Assembly (NCBI GenBank): GCA_006176705.1
Contig: QRFJ01006439.1
Span: 124,001-188,000, forward strand
Direction of reading: 5' to 3'
DNA: 64,000 nt
From: Cocos nucifera
Taxonomy: Eukaryota > Streptophyta > Magnoliopsida > Arecales > Arecaceae
Shown here: positions 45,201 through 56,060 of the stretch, piece after piece
Position numbering within the stretch: position 1 is the first letter of the stretch
Layout of the letters: every line of letters begins with the position of its first letter
Notes under the pieces: generated by a model
The model's database searches: none
The model's input: the letters and a program-made list of their open reading frames with translations, nothing else
What the model was told of the DNA's origin: nothing
Translations under genes and position numbers: made by a program

Positions 45201-46755
45201 GAGAGATCTTATCTCTAGCCGAGGTTGACTCGATCGCTCGAAAGAGATCTTATCTCTAGCCGAGGTTGGCACGATCGCTTGAAAGAGATTTTATCTATAC
45301 TTGAAGTTGGCACGGTCACTCGAGAGAGATCTTATCTCTAGCCGAGGTTGACTTGGATGCTCGGGAGAGATCTTTACTCTAATCGAAGTTGGCACGGTCA
45401 CTCCAAAGAGATCTTATCTCTAGCCAAGGTTGACACGATCGCTTGGAAGAGATCTTATCTCTAGTCGAAGTTGGCATGGTCACTCGGAAGAGATCTTATT
45501 TCTAGCCGAGGTTGACTCAAACGCTCGAGAAAGATCTTATCTCTAGCCGAGGTTGGCATGGTCGCTTGGAAGAGATCTTATCTCCAACCGAGGTTGACAC
45601 GGGCACTCAAGAGAGATCTTATCTCTAATCGAGGTTGACTCGATCGCTCGGAAGAGATCTTATCTCTAGCCGAGGTTGGTACGGTCGCTCAGAAGAAATC
45701 TTATCTCTGACTGAGGTTGAAACTCGATCGCTCGAAAGAGATCTAATCTCTAGCCGAAGTTGGTACGATCACTCGAGAGAGATCTTATCTCTAGCCAAGG
45801 TTGACATGGGCGCTCGGGAGAGATCTTATCTCTAGCCGAGGTTAGCATGGTCGCTCGAAAGAGATATTATCTCTAGTCGAGATTGACTCGGACGCTCGAA
45901 ATAGATCTTATCTCTAGCCGAGGTTAGCACGGTCGCTCGAAAGAGATCTTATCTCTAGCTGAGGTTGACACGGGTGCTCGAAAGAGATCTTATCTCTAGC
46001 CGAAGTTGGCACGGTCACTCGAAAGAGATCTTATCTCTGATCGAGGTTGAAGCTCGATCACTCGAAAAAGATCTTATCTCTAGCTGAAGTTGGCACGGTC
46101 GCTCGGAAGAGATCTTATCTCTAGCCGAGGTTGGCATGGGCACTCGAGAGAGATCTTATCTCTAGCTGAGGTTGATACGGTTGCTCGGAAGAAATCTTAT
46201 CTCTAGCCGAGGTTGACTCGATCGCTTAGAAGAGATCTATCTCTAGCTGAGGGTTGGTGCGGTCGCTCGAAAGAGATCTTATCTTTAGCCGAGATTGGCA
46301 CGGACGCTCGAAAGAGATCTTATCTTTAGTCGAGGTTGACTCGAGCGCTCGGAAGAGATCTTATCTCTAGCCGAGGTTGGCACAGTCGCTCGGAAGAGAT
46401 CATATCTCTGATCGAGGTTGAAGCTCAATCGCTTGGGAGAGATCTTATCTGTAGCCGAGGTTGGCACAATCGCTCGGAAGAGATCTTATCTCTAGTCGAG
46501 ATTGACTCGGGTGCTCGAAAGAGATCTTATCTCTAGCCGAGGTTGGCACAGTCGCTCGGAAGAGATCTTATCTCTAGCCGAGGTTGACATAGTCGCTCGA
46601 GAAAGATCTTATCTCTAGCTGAGATTGGCTCGGTCGCTCGAGAGAGATCTTATCTCTAGTCGAGGTTGGCATGATCGCTTGGGAGAGATCTTATCTCTAG
46701 CCTAGGTTGGCACGGTCGCTTGAAAGAGATCTTATCTTTAGTCGAGGTTGAAGGA
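42240..46755 (-). repeat. Very large hairpin minisatellite array (minus)
   Basis: About 4.5 kb, which at a period of roughly 42 bases corresponds to about 100 monomers. On the plus strand most read AGAGATCTTATCTCT-agccgaggttg-(g/a)cacgg-tcgctcgga. The first kilobase (42,500-43,400) mixes in GGAGATCTTATCTCC monomers, so the two classes are partly segregated along the array. Many monomers differ at only a few sites in the spacer. Long open frames on the plus strand are by-products of a period close to a multiple of three. Confidence 0.92.
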
Positions 46756-46770
46756 CTTCGATCTACTTAT

Positions 46771-46801
46771 GTTAGGACGAGGTTCTCCTTCTGTTCCTAA
46801 T
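46771..46801 (-). repeat. Conserved inverted repeat at the gag-side edge of the array
   Basis: On the plus strand GTTAGGA (46,771) pairs with TCCTAAT at about 46,795-46,801, one base off perfect. It is the counterpart of 22,879 and 35,207. Confidence 0.7.
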
Positions 46802-46859
46802 ACGACCACTATTGACTGCTTCTTCACTGTCATCACGTAGTTTTTACACCAAAAAATAT

Positions 46860-48557
46860 TATTATTAAAATAAAAAAAAATTATTGAAAGAAAGTTACTG
46901 GCAGCGCATTCCTGGATTTTTTATATTTCAGAATTATGGGAGTGTTGTTCCTTCGAGTTTCTTCAGATGATAAGCTCCAGGATCTGACGACCTCCTCTAT
47001 TTTATGCTAGCCTTCTCAATTTGGAGCAAGCTTGACGTGGCGTCGATGATATGGGAGGCGATCGATCTTTTTGTTGTTCCTAACTACGGCAGCACCCTTG
47101 ATCGATCTTCTCCTACTTCAGACCGACGTCGGAGGAATCGACTCAGCTGGTCTCTTTTGATGAGCTCCTCTATTTCGTCTCAGAGCTGAACGCATTTTTC
47201 AGTATCGTGATCATGGTCGTGATGGTAGAGACAGTATTTGCTTCGATCGCATTTGTTTGGGAGAGATCGTAATTCTTCTGATCTTGGTAGCTGGTTCTTA
47301 ACTTCCATCAGAATTTGAGTTTGAGGAGCGTTAAGAGGGGCATAGTCGTGGAACCTTTCGGGATGAAGATTTCTTTGCGCCCTTCTATTGGAGCTTCCTT
47401 GATAATGAGCTCGAGAAGTCGAGCTCGCTCGCATCTAGGGGAAGTCCGTGAGCGTGGTCGAACTTCACTCGGCCCTCCATCAATAGTAGGTCTATTATAC
47501 TCGTCCGCCCGTCGCTCTCCTAAGGCTTCTTCGTCCTTCAACTTGAAAGCTTCTTCTGCAGGGCATATCCCTCGGCCCGAGCCAGCAGATCGACGAAGTT
47601 TCTGAGATACTTCTTCTCCAGGGAGGACAGCAAGTCATTCTTCTGAAGGTCACCCTTGAGTGCGGCCATCGCAACAGACTGATTCAGATCCCGGACTTCC
47701 AATGCTACGGCGTTAAACCGAATGACATAAGCCTGAATGAATTTCTCCTGCTTCTGCTTAACATTCATCAAGAAATCCGAACCTCGGCGCGGATGTTGGC
47801 TACTGATGAAGTGAGCGACGAACTGATGGCTCATCTGATCAAAAGAGAAGATCGTACCTAATTTCAACGTCGAGTACCAGTTTTTTGCTGCTTTCCTTAA
47901 GGTAGATGAAAAGACTCAGCATAATATGACGTCTGGAGCACCATGCAGTAGCATCATAGTCCGAAAGGCCTCTAGATGATCAACTGGATCAGAGGTTTCA
48001 TTGTAGCTTTCAAATTGAGGGAACTCGAAGTTCGGTGGGATGGGCTCTTGCATAATTCGGAGGAAGAAAGGAGGATCGGTGTGGATGTCGTCAAGATGAG
48101 CCGGAGCGACGTGGCCGAGATCCTCAATCTATCGTTCCATCTTCCGCAATCTATGATCGAGGGCGTTGTCTTGGTTGCAGATCTTAGGAGGCTTTTAGCT
48201 ACAAATGGGGAAGGTCTCCTTCAGAGGAGAACCATGATCCGAACATGAATTCTCTACTCTCTATTTCTTCTTTTCAGGGGCGATGGGTACGTTAGCCCGA
48301 GTACTCTTTCTTGGGGCCGATTTTCGATATTTCGATGGTGGGTTTTCTGGTGAAGTCACCGTCGGAGGCCGCTGTATGGTCTGCACCATCTCGGTGAGAT
48401 CCTGAATCTGCTGCATCAGCAGGTTGAACTGCTCTGCATCTATCATGGCTATAGATGAAACCTGAGTTGTCAGGGCTGAAGCAGGAGCAGATGGATCTGG
48501 ACGGGATCGGACTGCGGAGGCCATCGATCGTCGGATCGAAGCTCTCTTGGGAGGCAT
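46860..48557 (-). pseudogene. Gag of the non-autonomous Tat-family element, decayed
   Basis: The ATG at 48,557 begins MPPKRASIRRS. The first 98 codons (to 48,261) are open and include a glutamine-rich helix (LLMQQIQDLTEMVQTIQ). After several stops the capsid-like retrotransposon gag domain is readable at about 48,000-47,540 (DHLEAFRTMMLLHGAPD, then WYSTLK, then FDQMSHQFVAHF), including an open stretch of about 109 codons at 47,867-47,538. The zinc-knuckle-like motif YCLYHHDHDHDTEKC lies at about 47,225-47,180. Gag would form the particle that packages the RNA. At least one stop is a CGA-to-TGA change. The N-terminal frame is intact, but the whole is not translatable as one protein. Confidence 0.82.
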
Positions 48558-48689
48558 TCTTTCTTAGAAAAGAACTCTAGAGAGGAAGAAGAGAGATCTC
48601 TAAAGAGGAAAGAGAGAGGTCATCGCTGAGCACTCCTTTAAAAATAAGAAAACCTCAAAAATAGAGTGTCCTTTCTCTAGCACTAATTC

Positions 48690-49627
48690 TGTTGGTGCAG
48701 AATCTGGTTGACGTCGGATCGAGCTAGAGTGGAGAAGGACGAGGTCGCCACCGGTGACCTGCAAAATAAAGTCCTGTCCGGAGTCGGTGGTGGTGGCTCC
48801 GATGGGATCCTCTGACGATCAAGTCAGCTTTTCTGACCAAGAGAAATGGAGTGCTCAAGAATGAGAAGTGAGCTTTTAACTTTGGATGGAAGGGGAGAGC
48901 TTAGAGCCTCTAGAAAGAGTATCTGGAAGGTCTCTTCTTATAGACGGAGCTTGAATGATGGTGATGACCATACCGTCTGATAGTGGACCGCTTTAGGCCG
49001 CATAGGATGCGGTACAGAGAGAGTGGTGTCATCAGGCTGGTAGTGGCGGCCATATCGTCCGATCGTGGGCCGCATGGGGGTTGTTATGGAGGAAAAGGTA
49101 CCGTCAGACTGGTGGTGATGACCATACCGTCCGGTAGCATCATTCGTGGCAGACTGATGGCGATCGTTCATCGAGATTTAATAGTCGTAGCTCTAAGAAA
49201 GCAGACGTTGGTTGGTGAAGAACCTCAGCGTATATCCATTTCGAGAGAGCTCGGACTCCTAAGGGGGAGTTCGGCCGAAGAAGAAGTTCAGCAAGGATTC
49301 GACTTCTGTAGGAGTTCGGCCGAAGGAGCACGGAGGAAGTTCGGCTCTCATGGGCGTCCAACTAGAGGAGAAGCTCGAAAGAAGTTCGGCTTCCGTAGGA
49401 GTCCGATCGGAGCTCGACCGCTGAGAAGTTCGACTGAAGCTCGACCGTTGAGAAGTTCGACTGAAGCTCGACCGCTGAGAAGTTCGATCGGGGTTCGATC
49501 ATAGAGAAGTTCGGTCGGCTGAAGGAGTTTGGCTAAGACTCGATCACTGAAGCTCTTTCGTGGCTACCAGTTGTGTTAGACTGAGCATCGGACTGAACTT
49601 CGGCAGGAGCGGGATTTATCCCCAACA
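48690..49627 (-). repeat. 5' LTR (minus) of the 41.1-49.6 kb element
   Basis: On the plus strand it starts TGTTGGTGCAGAA and ends CCCCAACA. A TATA-like site (TATAAG) is at 48,942-48,937. A decayed primer-binding site lies just outside on the gag side, at about 48,689-48,670. Confidence 0.9.
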
Positions 49628-49663
49628 CCTTCTATTGGAACAATCAACAACTCTGATACCAAT

Positions 49664-50167
49664 TATTATGCAGGATCCCTTTATATCCTGTTGAGGCTAA
49701 AGGAAGAGTGGGGTGCACCTCCTTTCTCCAAGCTTGGAGATGCGCTCCCTAGGGCACCTTGACATGTGAAAAATTAAAGAGAAAGATGTGAGAGAAAATG
49801 GCTCTATTGATTCTCACTATTATGGTTTATAATATATATACATGTATATTTATACTTATACATGGACCAAAACCCAATCCTTAAAAAACTCTCTAGGCTA
49901 ATCTAGTCCGAATGCACTCATCTAAACCCATGTACACCCATAGTCTGATCATGCAGTTAATCCCATGGACCTAAACCTGGTCCAAACTCTGATTAGCCCC
50001 TATGAGACCCACAAACTAGGATCTCATGATCGTGGAGATTTGAACCTCCACCTTACAATCAAAATCGATCCTAGCCCTAGGATTCATACTTATCTTAGTC
50101 TCCTAGAGCCAACACCCCGACTCCTACCGTAGCCTTTCAAGGTTTGAGAGCACCACTAATTCTAACA
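49664..50167 (-). mobile_element. Copia LTR with PPT and PBS on its two sides
   Basis: On the minus strand the LTR begins TGTTAGAATTAGTGG at 50,167 directly after a purine tract (CATCAAGGTGGAGAT, 50,183-50,169). It ends near 49,664, followed by TTGGTATCAGAG (49,662-49,651), the initiator-Met tRNA primer site of Copia elements. An LTR with PPT upstream and PBS downstream is an LTR lying between two internal regions. The PBS-side interior is only about 20-30 bases because the 41.1-49.6 kb element is inserted there. Confidence 0.7.
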
Positions 50168-50540
50168 ATCTCCACCTTGATGCTCCGAGCCTTGGCAAAC
50201 TTCGAGTGAACCATCTACATCATCATGCTACCTTTAGAGCTGATACTATCCCGTCGAAGCCACCTCGCCTCCTTAGCTACAGAACCGACCCATGCTCCAC
50301 AGCCCCTGAGACTCATGCTCCACCGTACTCCTTGATCTCGAATTGATATCCTTCTGCTCTAATCTCGTGACTGCAATACCAACCTATGCTTCGCAGCATA
50401 CTCAGACAGCTTCTTATGCAAACTCTAATGCCTCCGTCAATCCTCTTCAGCTACTGTGCACCCTAGAAGATCTTAGGAATGACCACCTTCACAGCTGAAG
50501 ATCTATGCTTGTTTCTTGGCACCATTCTGAATTTTGTAGA
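50168..50540 (-). mobile_element. Copia internal 3' untranslated remnant
   Basis: The sequence upstream (minus) of the purine tract is GC-balanced and non-coding, with 'ggaggcgaggtggcttcgacggg' and 'gctgtggagcatg' blocks. I assign it to the stretch between pol and the 3' LTR of the same Copia element. No pol domain is present, so the element is truncated near 50,540. Confidence 0.45.
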
Positions 50541-51550
50541 ATCTCTTCTACTTAACAGCTGCATGTAAAATTGATCACAGCTACGTGTAGAAATGCAAGT
50601 AACAAAATAATCCGTATTGGGCCTTGAGATTTATCAAGTTTACAATTGGTTTACTACTTATCTCCTGCACTAAACAAGTTTGCCGAACCAGTTTGGGGCT
50701 CAAACAGTATCCCTCCGATTAAATTTCCCTATCTTGAATTATTATTTTGTCAGCGGAACCAAATTCTAAGGTCTGGATTGATATATTTATGCACAACCTT
50801 GCTACTCTATTATTAGGCTTTGGCTTCCTTTAACCAGTGGCCGAGTAAATGCTAGATGATTCATCAGCCTAAACAGCATGTAAATATTTCTACTCACAGA
50901 AATGATGGATAGTCTACTTCGAGTTTTAACCTAGGTGTACATTGGGGGCAAAAAGATAGTTAACTTGATTCACTGTGGATCAACGTCGAAAAATGGAGGG
51001 TCAAAAGGAATCAGCGACCAAGAACAACATCATCATCTTGAGATGATCGACACCGACAGTATATAGCATCATCCTCCAAGACACCATCCTCTGCACCTTC
51101 TGCTACGTTTTACGTATCGTTAAGTCTATCCAATAGAAGGCTGCCTATATAAAAAAGAAGCTTTAATGCTGTGCCAATTATAAAAATAAAAATAAAAACC
51201 TTGAACCGCGGTTGCACAAGTAACAACTCTACATTTTATATGCTAGTAGCGTGGTAAGCATTTTAGCAGCATCATATTTCACTCTTCTTGGCCCTGCTCA
51301 AAACGTCTGCCAGAGTACGAGGTCACAAGGAAAAGATGCATATCCGTGCCAAAGAGGACAGAAGGCCAAGAAGGATCAGCAAATTCTTAGCGATAAGCTT
51401 CATGTCACGTACAAGCGTGTCTCAAAGGCACAGTCTCGTATGTACATAGGATTATGTGGAAATATATTACAATTGCTGATCCCTATAATGGGATGGTAAT
51501 GCTGGAAACACGTTCCTTTGAGATGGCTTCTGGAGAATATAAGGTGCAGC
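50541..51550. other. Intergenic and 3' flank of the membrane-protein gene
   Basis: No further gene is recognised. The part nearest 51,550 is expected to hold the 3' UTR of the minus-strand gene. A plus-strand open frame at 51,251-51,499 has no match and opposes that UTR. Confidence 0.4.
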
Positions 51551-54500
51551 TCAACGTGCACCTCTGCTTGTTTTCCCATGGTGGCCCACCCCAGATACTG
51601 GTTCTACATGGCTGCAAACAAAACGCAATATTACCAACAAAATCCAAACTTACCAATAGAAACATGGCCAAATATCAATTAGGGCAATGCAAACTAGCAT
51701 CACGAGTTCCAACTATTTATGGGTTTGAACATCCAGAGACAGATATCATGGTTGCCTTGAGGATTAACAAAATAACAATTCGAGGCAACCATGATTCACC
51801 CAAAAAAACAGAGGAATGCACGTTCCCAGCGGGTGCTGTCATGATGTTCAAGTTATAAAAAATTTGACTTTTGAACCATTCCTGACTAGTTAACATCTGA
51901 AGTTCAATTTTCGATAAAAGAAAGCTAAATCTCAAATCATGCTAGAGAGCATACTTGGGGGATGCTGAACTAGAATCATGCGAGCCAATTGCTGAGCCAT
52001 TACCGTAAAACTGAACTGAGATCAATCCGGTCCTTGTTCCTACTGAAGATTCAGGCGAACCATGAAAGCTCAAAATACAGCCACCTCTTGAAAAAAATCC
52101 TGATAAGAGACCCTGAGGCTATTAAAAATGAGAAATTTAACCATTCAAATATGGGCATTCAGAAAATAAAACTGCCCAGCAACTAGCATATTCAACTTTA
52201 TATGCTGGCTTTGATGACACATGATTGCACATTTCAGAAAACGGCATTTCAGTTAACAGCATTTGTACAAAATGCAATCAAACATTTCAGCAGAGATTTT
52301 CTAATGGATTTTTTCAACAAGCAGCTTACTATTTATGATTGCCAACCGATTTATGCTCATCCATCATTTTATACTACAAATTTGTAGACAACACGGTTAC
52401 AGTTTTTTGAGAGTTTTCTGGAATCAGTTTGCACATGAAGATGATGTTATAACAAAATGTCGAAAAATGAAAAATGAGATATCTCAGAGACTTTTTGATT
52501 GTCATTATAATGTGACTGAAGTTGGAAGATGATGTAGATAATCCAGAGTCAAAATTATTGCCTAGAAATTCTTTAAAAACAACAATAGTTAACGAAACTA
52601 ATGCATAGTAATACAGTAAAGGTACCAAACTTTACAGGAAAGCAGTTAAGGTACCAAACTTTCTGCAGTAATTATATTAAACCTTCAAACACCTTTAATT
52701 TACCAGGGATCAATAAATTGTGCATTTTTCTCCAGTCAAATACCTAGCACACTTTTTCTTTCCAAAAAGTCAAAAACCCATTTCAATCCTTTAACCTTGA
52801 TGCTACATGTGAACTGGAATCCCTGATTAAATCCGAGTTAAGAAACCTAAAAGAATATAAAAGGCATATATTATCATTTGCCAGTCATGGATGCCTAGGT
52901 GCTTAAACGTTGCATGTCAAGGCACATCCCCCAATGGCCTGCCTCTACTTGGGTTTTTCGGAGGCTGCTTCTGCAACTGATGGTGACTGCCTTAGTATCA
53001 CCTAGCGTCTAAACAGCTATGCAAAATTCCTTATAGAATAATAAAAGAGTATACGTTCTTTTGGCATCTTATTGTCATCTAAACTTGTGGATATAAAACT
53101 AAACTGATGGTTAAGTCATGCTTAATGTGAATTTTTTTTAATAATCATCATGTAGTCACTATGCATACCTATAAAAATATAGTCCACTGTCATTTACATT
53201 AGATTTAATGAATAACAACTCGTAATTTAAAGTGACTACAAAGTAATCAAGAGGCTCAATGCGCAAGATCATCTAAGTGCTTCAATGGCCTTAGCATAAC
53301 AGGAGAAGTGCATAGATGCACCATGGTCATGGTTGGCTTCTAATACTACTATCTAACAATTCGCAGATCAGGACAAAGAAATAGATACATCAGTTAAAGA
53401 AATGCAACAAGCTTTTCTTATAAAGTTTGATTGCACAAACAAAAAACAAGGACGAAATTGACATCCTAAAATTCATTACTGTTCTATGACCTTTAATTAT
53501 ATTTCCCTTCATTTCTGAGAAAAATTACACCGCCACTCATCCAAAGACCAATTCAAGTGGAAGGAGGGTTTCATCATCATCAAATGCATCCCTTTCATCT
53601 GATTGTTTACCACTTAACCCAATAGATTAACCTGCTAAATACACTCCAAGTCAGACAGTCTCGTTTATCCAGTAAAGTGCATACAAATATCATCCAACAA
53701 AAGTCTAAGAGAGCTAAACATCAGCATTGAATGGATGAGCATGACAACCTATGAGGGGATAAAATAGAAGACAAGAATAGTGAGGATTGGATAAAAAACA
53801 TTTCATGTGTCTATTTAATGCACATTAGCATTCATTGCATCCACTGTGAAGATGACATGTCATGTTCCATTAAAGGTAATAAATCCTAAACTGGGGTCAA
53901 AAAACAGGTTGAAGGCCAAAGAAAGGATGCTTATCACCTAAAAACGGTCAGTTACAACATAGTAAATTTAGATAACTAAAATTAGGAAAGACCTATGAGA
54001 TCTTAATAGAGATGACAAAGAGGAAGAGTTACTTTAGAAGCCAGTAAATAATTAGTAAATGCAGAAATTATAGAAGCATTTATTAAGTCTTTAAAGAAGC
54101 CAAATAATTATGAACCAAAAAAAGAAGCCAAATGATTTAAAGGAAACAATACTCCAATACGCATAATACACATAGGAAATCAAACCATGAAAAGACTAAT
54201 GACAACTTTATGAAGAAGCATAACAATGAAAAAGAAAAATCTAATTTTAAAAACTCCAGAGCCTTGTAAGAACTATATGCTAACTTCTGAAATACGCTTA
54301 TCTAATAATAAATAAACTAAAAAGAACTATGAAAAGTGTCATTGTGATGGTTATGCACATGCTAGGCAGAACAAACTTACCTAGAGAAAACTGTATAGAA
54401 GACCAGATGTGTATCACCCATCCATGCAGACATTAGATCACTTAAAGCATGTTTTATGAATGCAGTCATAGTCTTGAATACAACACCATCACAAATTATA

Positions 54501-55523
54501 CAACATAAAGATATTGCAGATGTAATGCTTCTTTCCATTATCGCATATGGAGATAATATTAGTTTACACAAAACCTTGTTTTCTTTACACATAAACATCT
54601 GAAGAAATAGTTGCTATATGAAGCAGAGAGCAATAAAAAACCTACACAAGCATTCAACTGTTCAAATTAATTTATGTCTATAGGTGAAACAGTATGACAA
54701 CAATTTGGAAAATAAACAATGCAAATAAAGGTTACAAGTAAGACCAAGTACATTGTAAAAAATAAATAAGTAATTCAGCAAAATTCTTTTCTTGGCCAAT
54801 ATCAGATTGGTGCAGGAATGTTTACACATACATAAATTTGTTGTGTAATATATACTGTTTATAACTTGCCTAACTAAAAATGCAAATTTGCAAATACAAA
54901 CAGTAATCCAAGCCAAACCACAATAGCAAAAAGCAAAGATCGACATTATGCAGAGGCAACCGTAATTTAGTGTGCTGCTAACCTTGCCAAATTATCACGA
55001 GGCAGAAGAGAGCAGTAATAATCAAGGCACCCAGGTTGCTGCTGGAAAATGATTTGCCATTCTTCATCTTCTTCAACGCTTTCACCCGTTCAATCCTTGC
55101 CCTTTTCAACACAGCAAGCTCAGATATCTCCCTGATCAGCTTCCTATCAGCAGCATCTAATGTTGGCGAGTTGGGAGGCCGGGGTGGTTTCGGGGGCTTT
55201 TTACAGTTCTTCTTAGGCTTCTCTGCTCCTGTCTTCTTCTCCAAAGGACCCACCTTTTCCTGACCTCCAAACCCCTTGTCCACCAAAGTTCCTCCATTAG
55301 CCTGAGGACCTTCGAGTTGACTATTACTCGAGTGCGCAGATTCCTCGCCCTTAATAGATCCATCAATGCTAACAAAACCACTCCATACTCTATTCAGCAC
55401 CTTTTTAGCCTGTCCGACGCTCGAGCCAACATCTCTGTATGCTTCCTGTCCATTTATTACAGATCCTTTGCCGCTTTCCAGATCGATAAGAACATCTCTT
55501 TCCGTTGAACTCTTCGTAACCAT
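51551..55523 (-). CDS. Single-pass membrane protein with proline-rich and basic segments (plant-specific, function unknown)
   Basis: Three coding exons on the minus strand join in frame: 55,523-54,983, 52,084-51,955 and 51,611-51,551, giving 243 codons plus stop. Junctions use GT-AG (CAAG/GTTAGC...CAAGAG/GTGGC and CCAA/GTATGC...TTTGCAG/CCATG). I start at the ATG at 55,523; the frame extends upstream only through non-ATG codons. Residues 1-105 are polar; 108-117 form a K/P-rich stretch (KKPPKPPRPP); 128-157 are a basic helix; 164-180 are a transmembrane segment (LGALIITALFCLVIIW); the C-terminal tail carries GLISVQFYGNG and HVEPVSG. By the positive-inside rule the N-terminus is probably cytosolic. 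I recognise the layout from unnamed plant proteins but know no function. No stop or frameshift interrupts it, unlike every other gene in the window. Intron 1 is 2.9 kb, intron 2 343 bp. Confidence 0.82.
52085..54982 (-). other. Intron 1 of the membrane-protein gene
   Basis: A 2.9 kb intron, AT-rich, without recognisable transposon or alternative exon. Small open frames on both strands inside it (for example 54,662-54,946 minus) have no match. In a window this full of retrotransposons, a long intron free of obvious insertions is notable. Confidence 0.6.
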
Positions 55524-56060
55524 AACAACAATGGTCTCAACCTCCCTTTTTTTTTTTTTGTTTTCCAAAAAAGAAAGCTTTTTCACCAACGATTCAGATT
55601 ATTTTCGGAGACACCATTGCCTGAATCTCCATCCCTCATTGTAATCAGCACGAGACACACCTTCAAGACTTGACAAAACCTATCTTCCTGCATTCGAATA
55701 AAGTGATATCAAATCTATATTAAGAATAATCCAGTCTTTTGCCTTCAGAAAAAAAGAAGCCTAGACCTTCCAAAGATAAAACAAACATCTAATCCTCAGG
55801 GTACGAGCCCAAATTCAAATTATAGCCCGCCAATCCCCAGAAAACCAAATGCTCTTACTCAAACCCTAACAAAAACTCGCTTTATACCTCAAATCCCGAA
55901 CCCAAACAAATAAAAGGAAAAACCCTAGAATCAACGGAAAAATAAAACCCCTTCAGAGGATCGCCATCGGTGCTTACCGTCAAACCGAAATATCATGACC
56001 TTGGATCCGATCCAGACAATGGCATCAGAACCTCGACGATGCCCCCGATAGAATCCAAGA
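55524..56060 (-). promoter_or_regulatory. 5' leader with intron and two upstream ORFs
   Basis: A splice acceptor (GCAG/GAAG) at 55,688/55,687 and a donor (ACG/GTAAGC) at 55,978/55,977 suggest a non-coding first exon upstream of 55,978 and a leader intron of 289 bases. The second leader exon (55,687-55,524) contains two short upstream ORFs: ATG at 55,639 with 18 codons and ATG at 55,632 with 12 codons, overlapping in different frames. Both end before the main ATG, so they could lower translation of the main frame. The transcription start was not fixed; it lies somewhere near 56,050-56,250. Confidence 0.55.

Larger units (their letters stand above)
41098..49627 (-). mobile_element. Complete non-autonomous Tat-family element with gag and a large minisatellite
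   Basis: Minus orientation, 8.5 kb: the 5' LTR is 49,627-48,690, gag lies at 48,557 to about 47,050, the inverted-repeat module is at 46,801-46,771, the hairpin array is 46,755-42,240, a purine tract (AAGAGTGGAGGGACTAT) precedes the 3' LTR, and the 3' LTR is 42,151-41,098. Flanking 5-mers are CCTCC (41,093-41,097) and CCTTC (49,628-49,632), a target duplication with one change. No protease, RT, RNase H or integrase is present. The LTRs and interior are clearly related to the Tat element at 18.4-27.4 kb, which has the missing enzymes. Confidence 0.93.

Noticed and set aside
42287..46536. Many open frames with repeated R-D-L-I-S-S-R-G-W or E-I-L-S-L-x-E motifs, on either strand and also at 25.1-25.9 and 35.2-35.9 kb
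   Set aside because: They are produced by the minisatellite period and low stop frequency, appear in several registers and on both strands, and have no start context.
55524..55589. N-terminal extension of the membrane protein upstream of the ATG at 55,523
   Set aside because: It would begin at TTG and crosses a 13-A run; the upstream sequence behaves as a leader with a splice acceptor and short uORFs.
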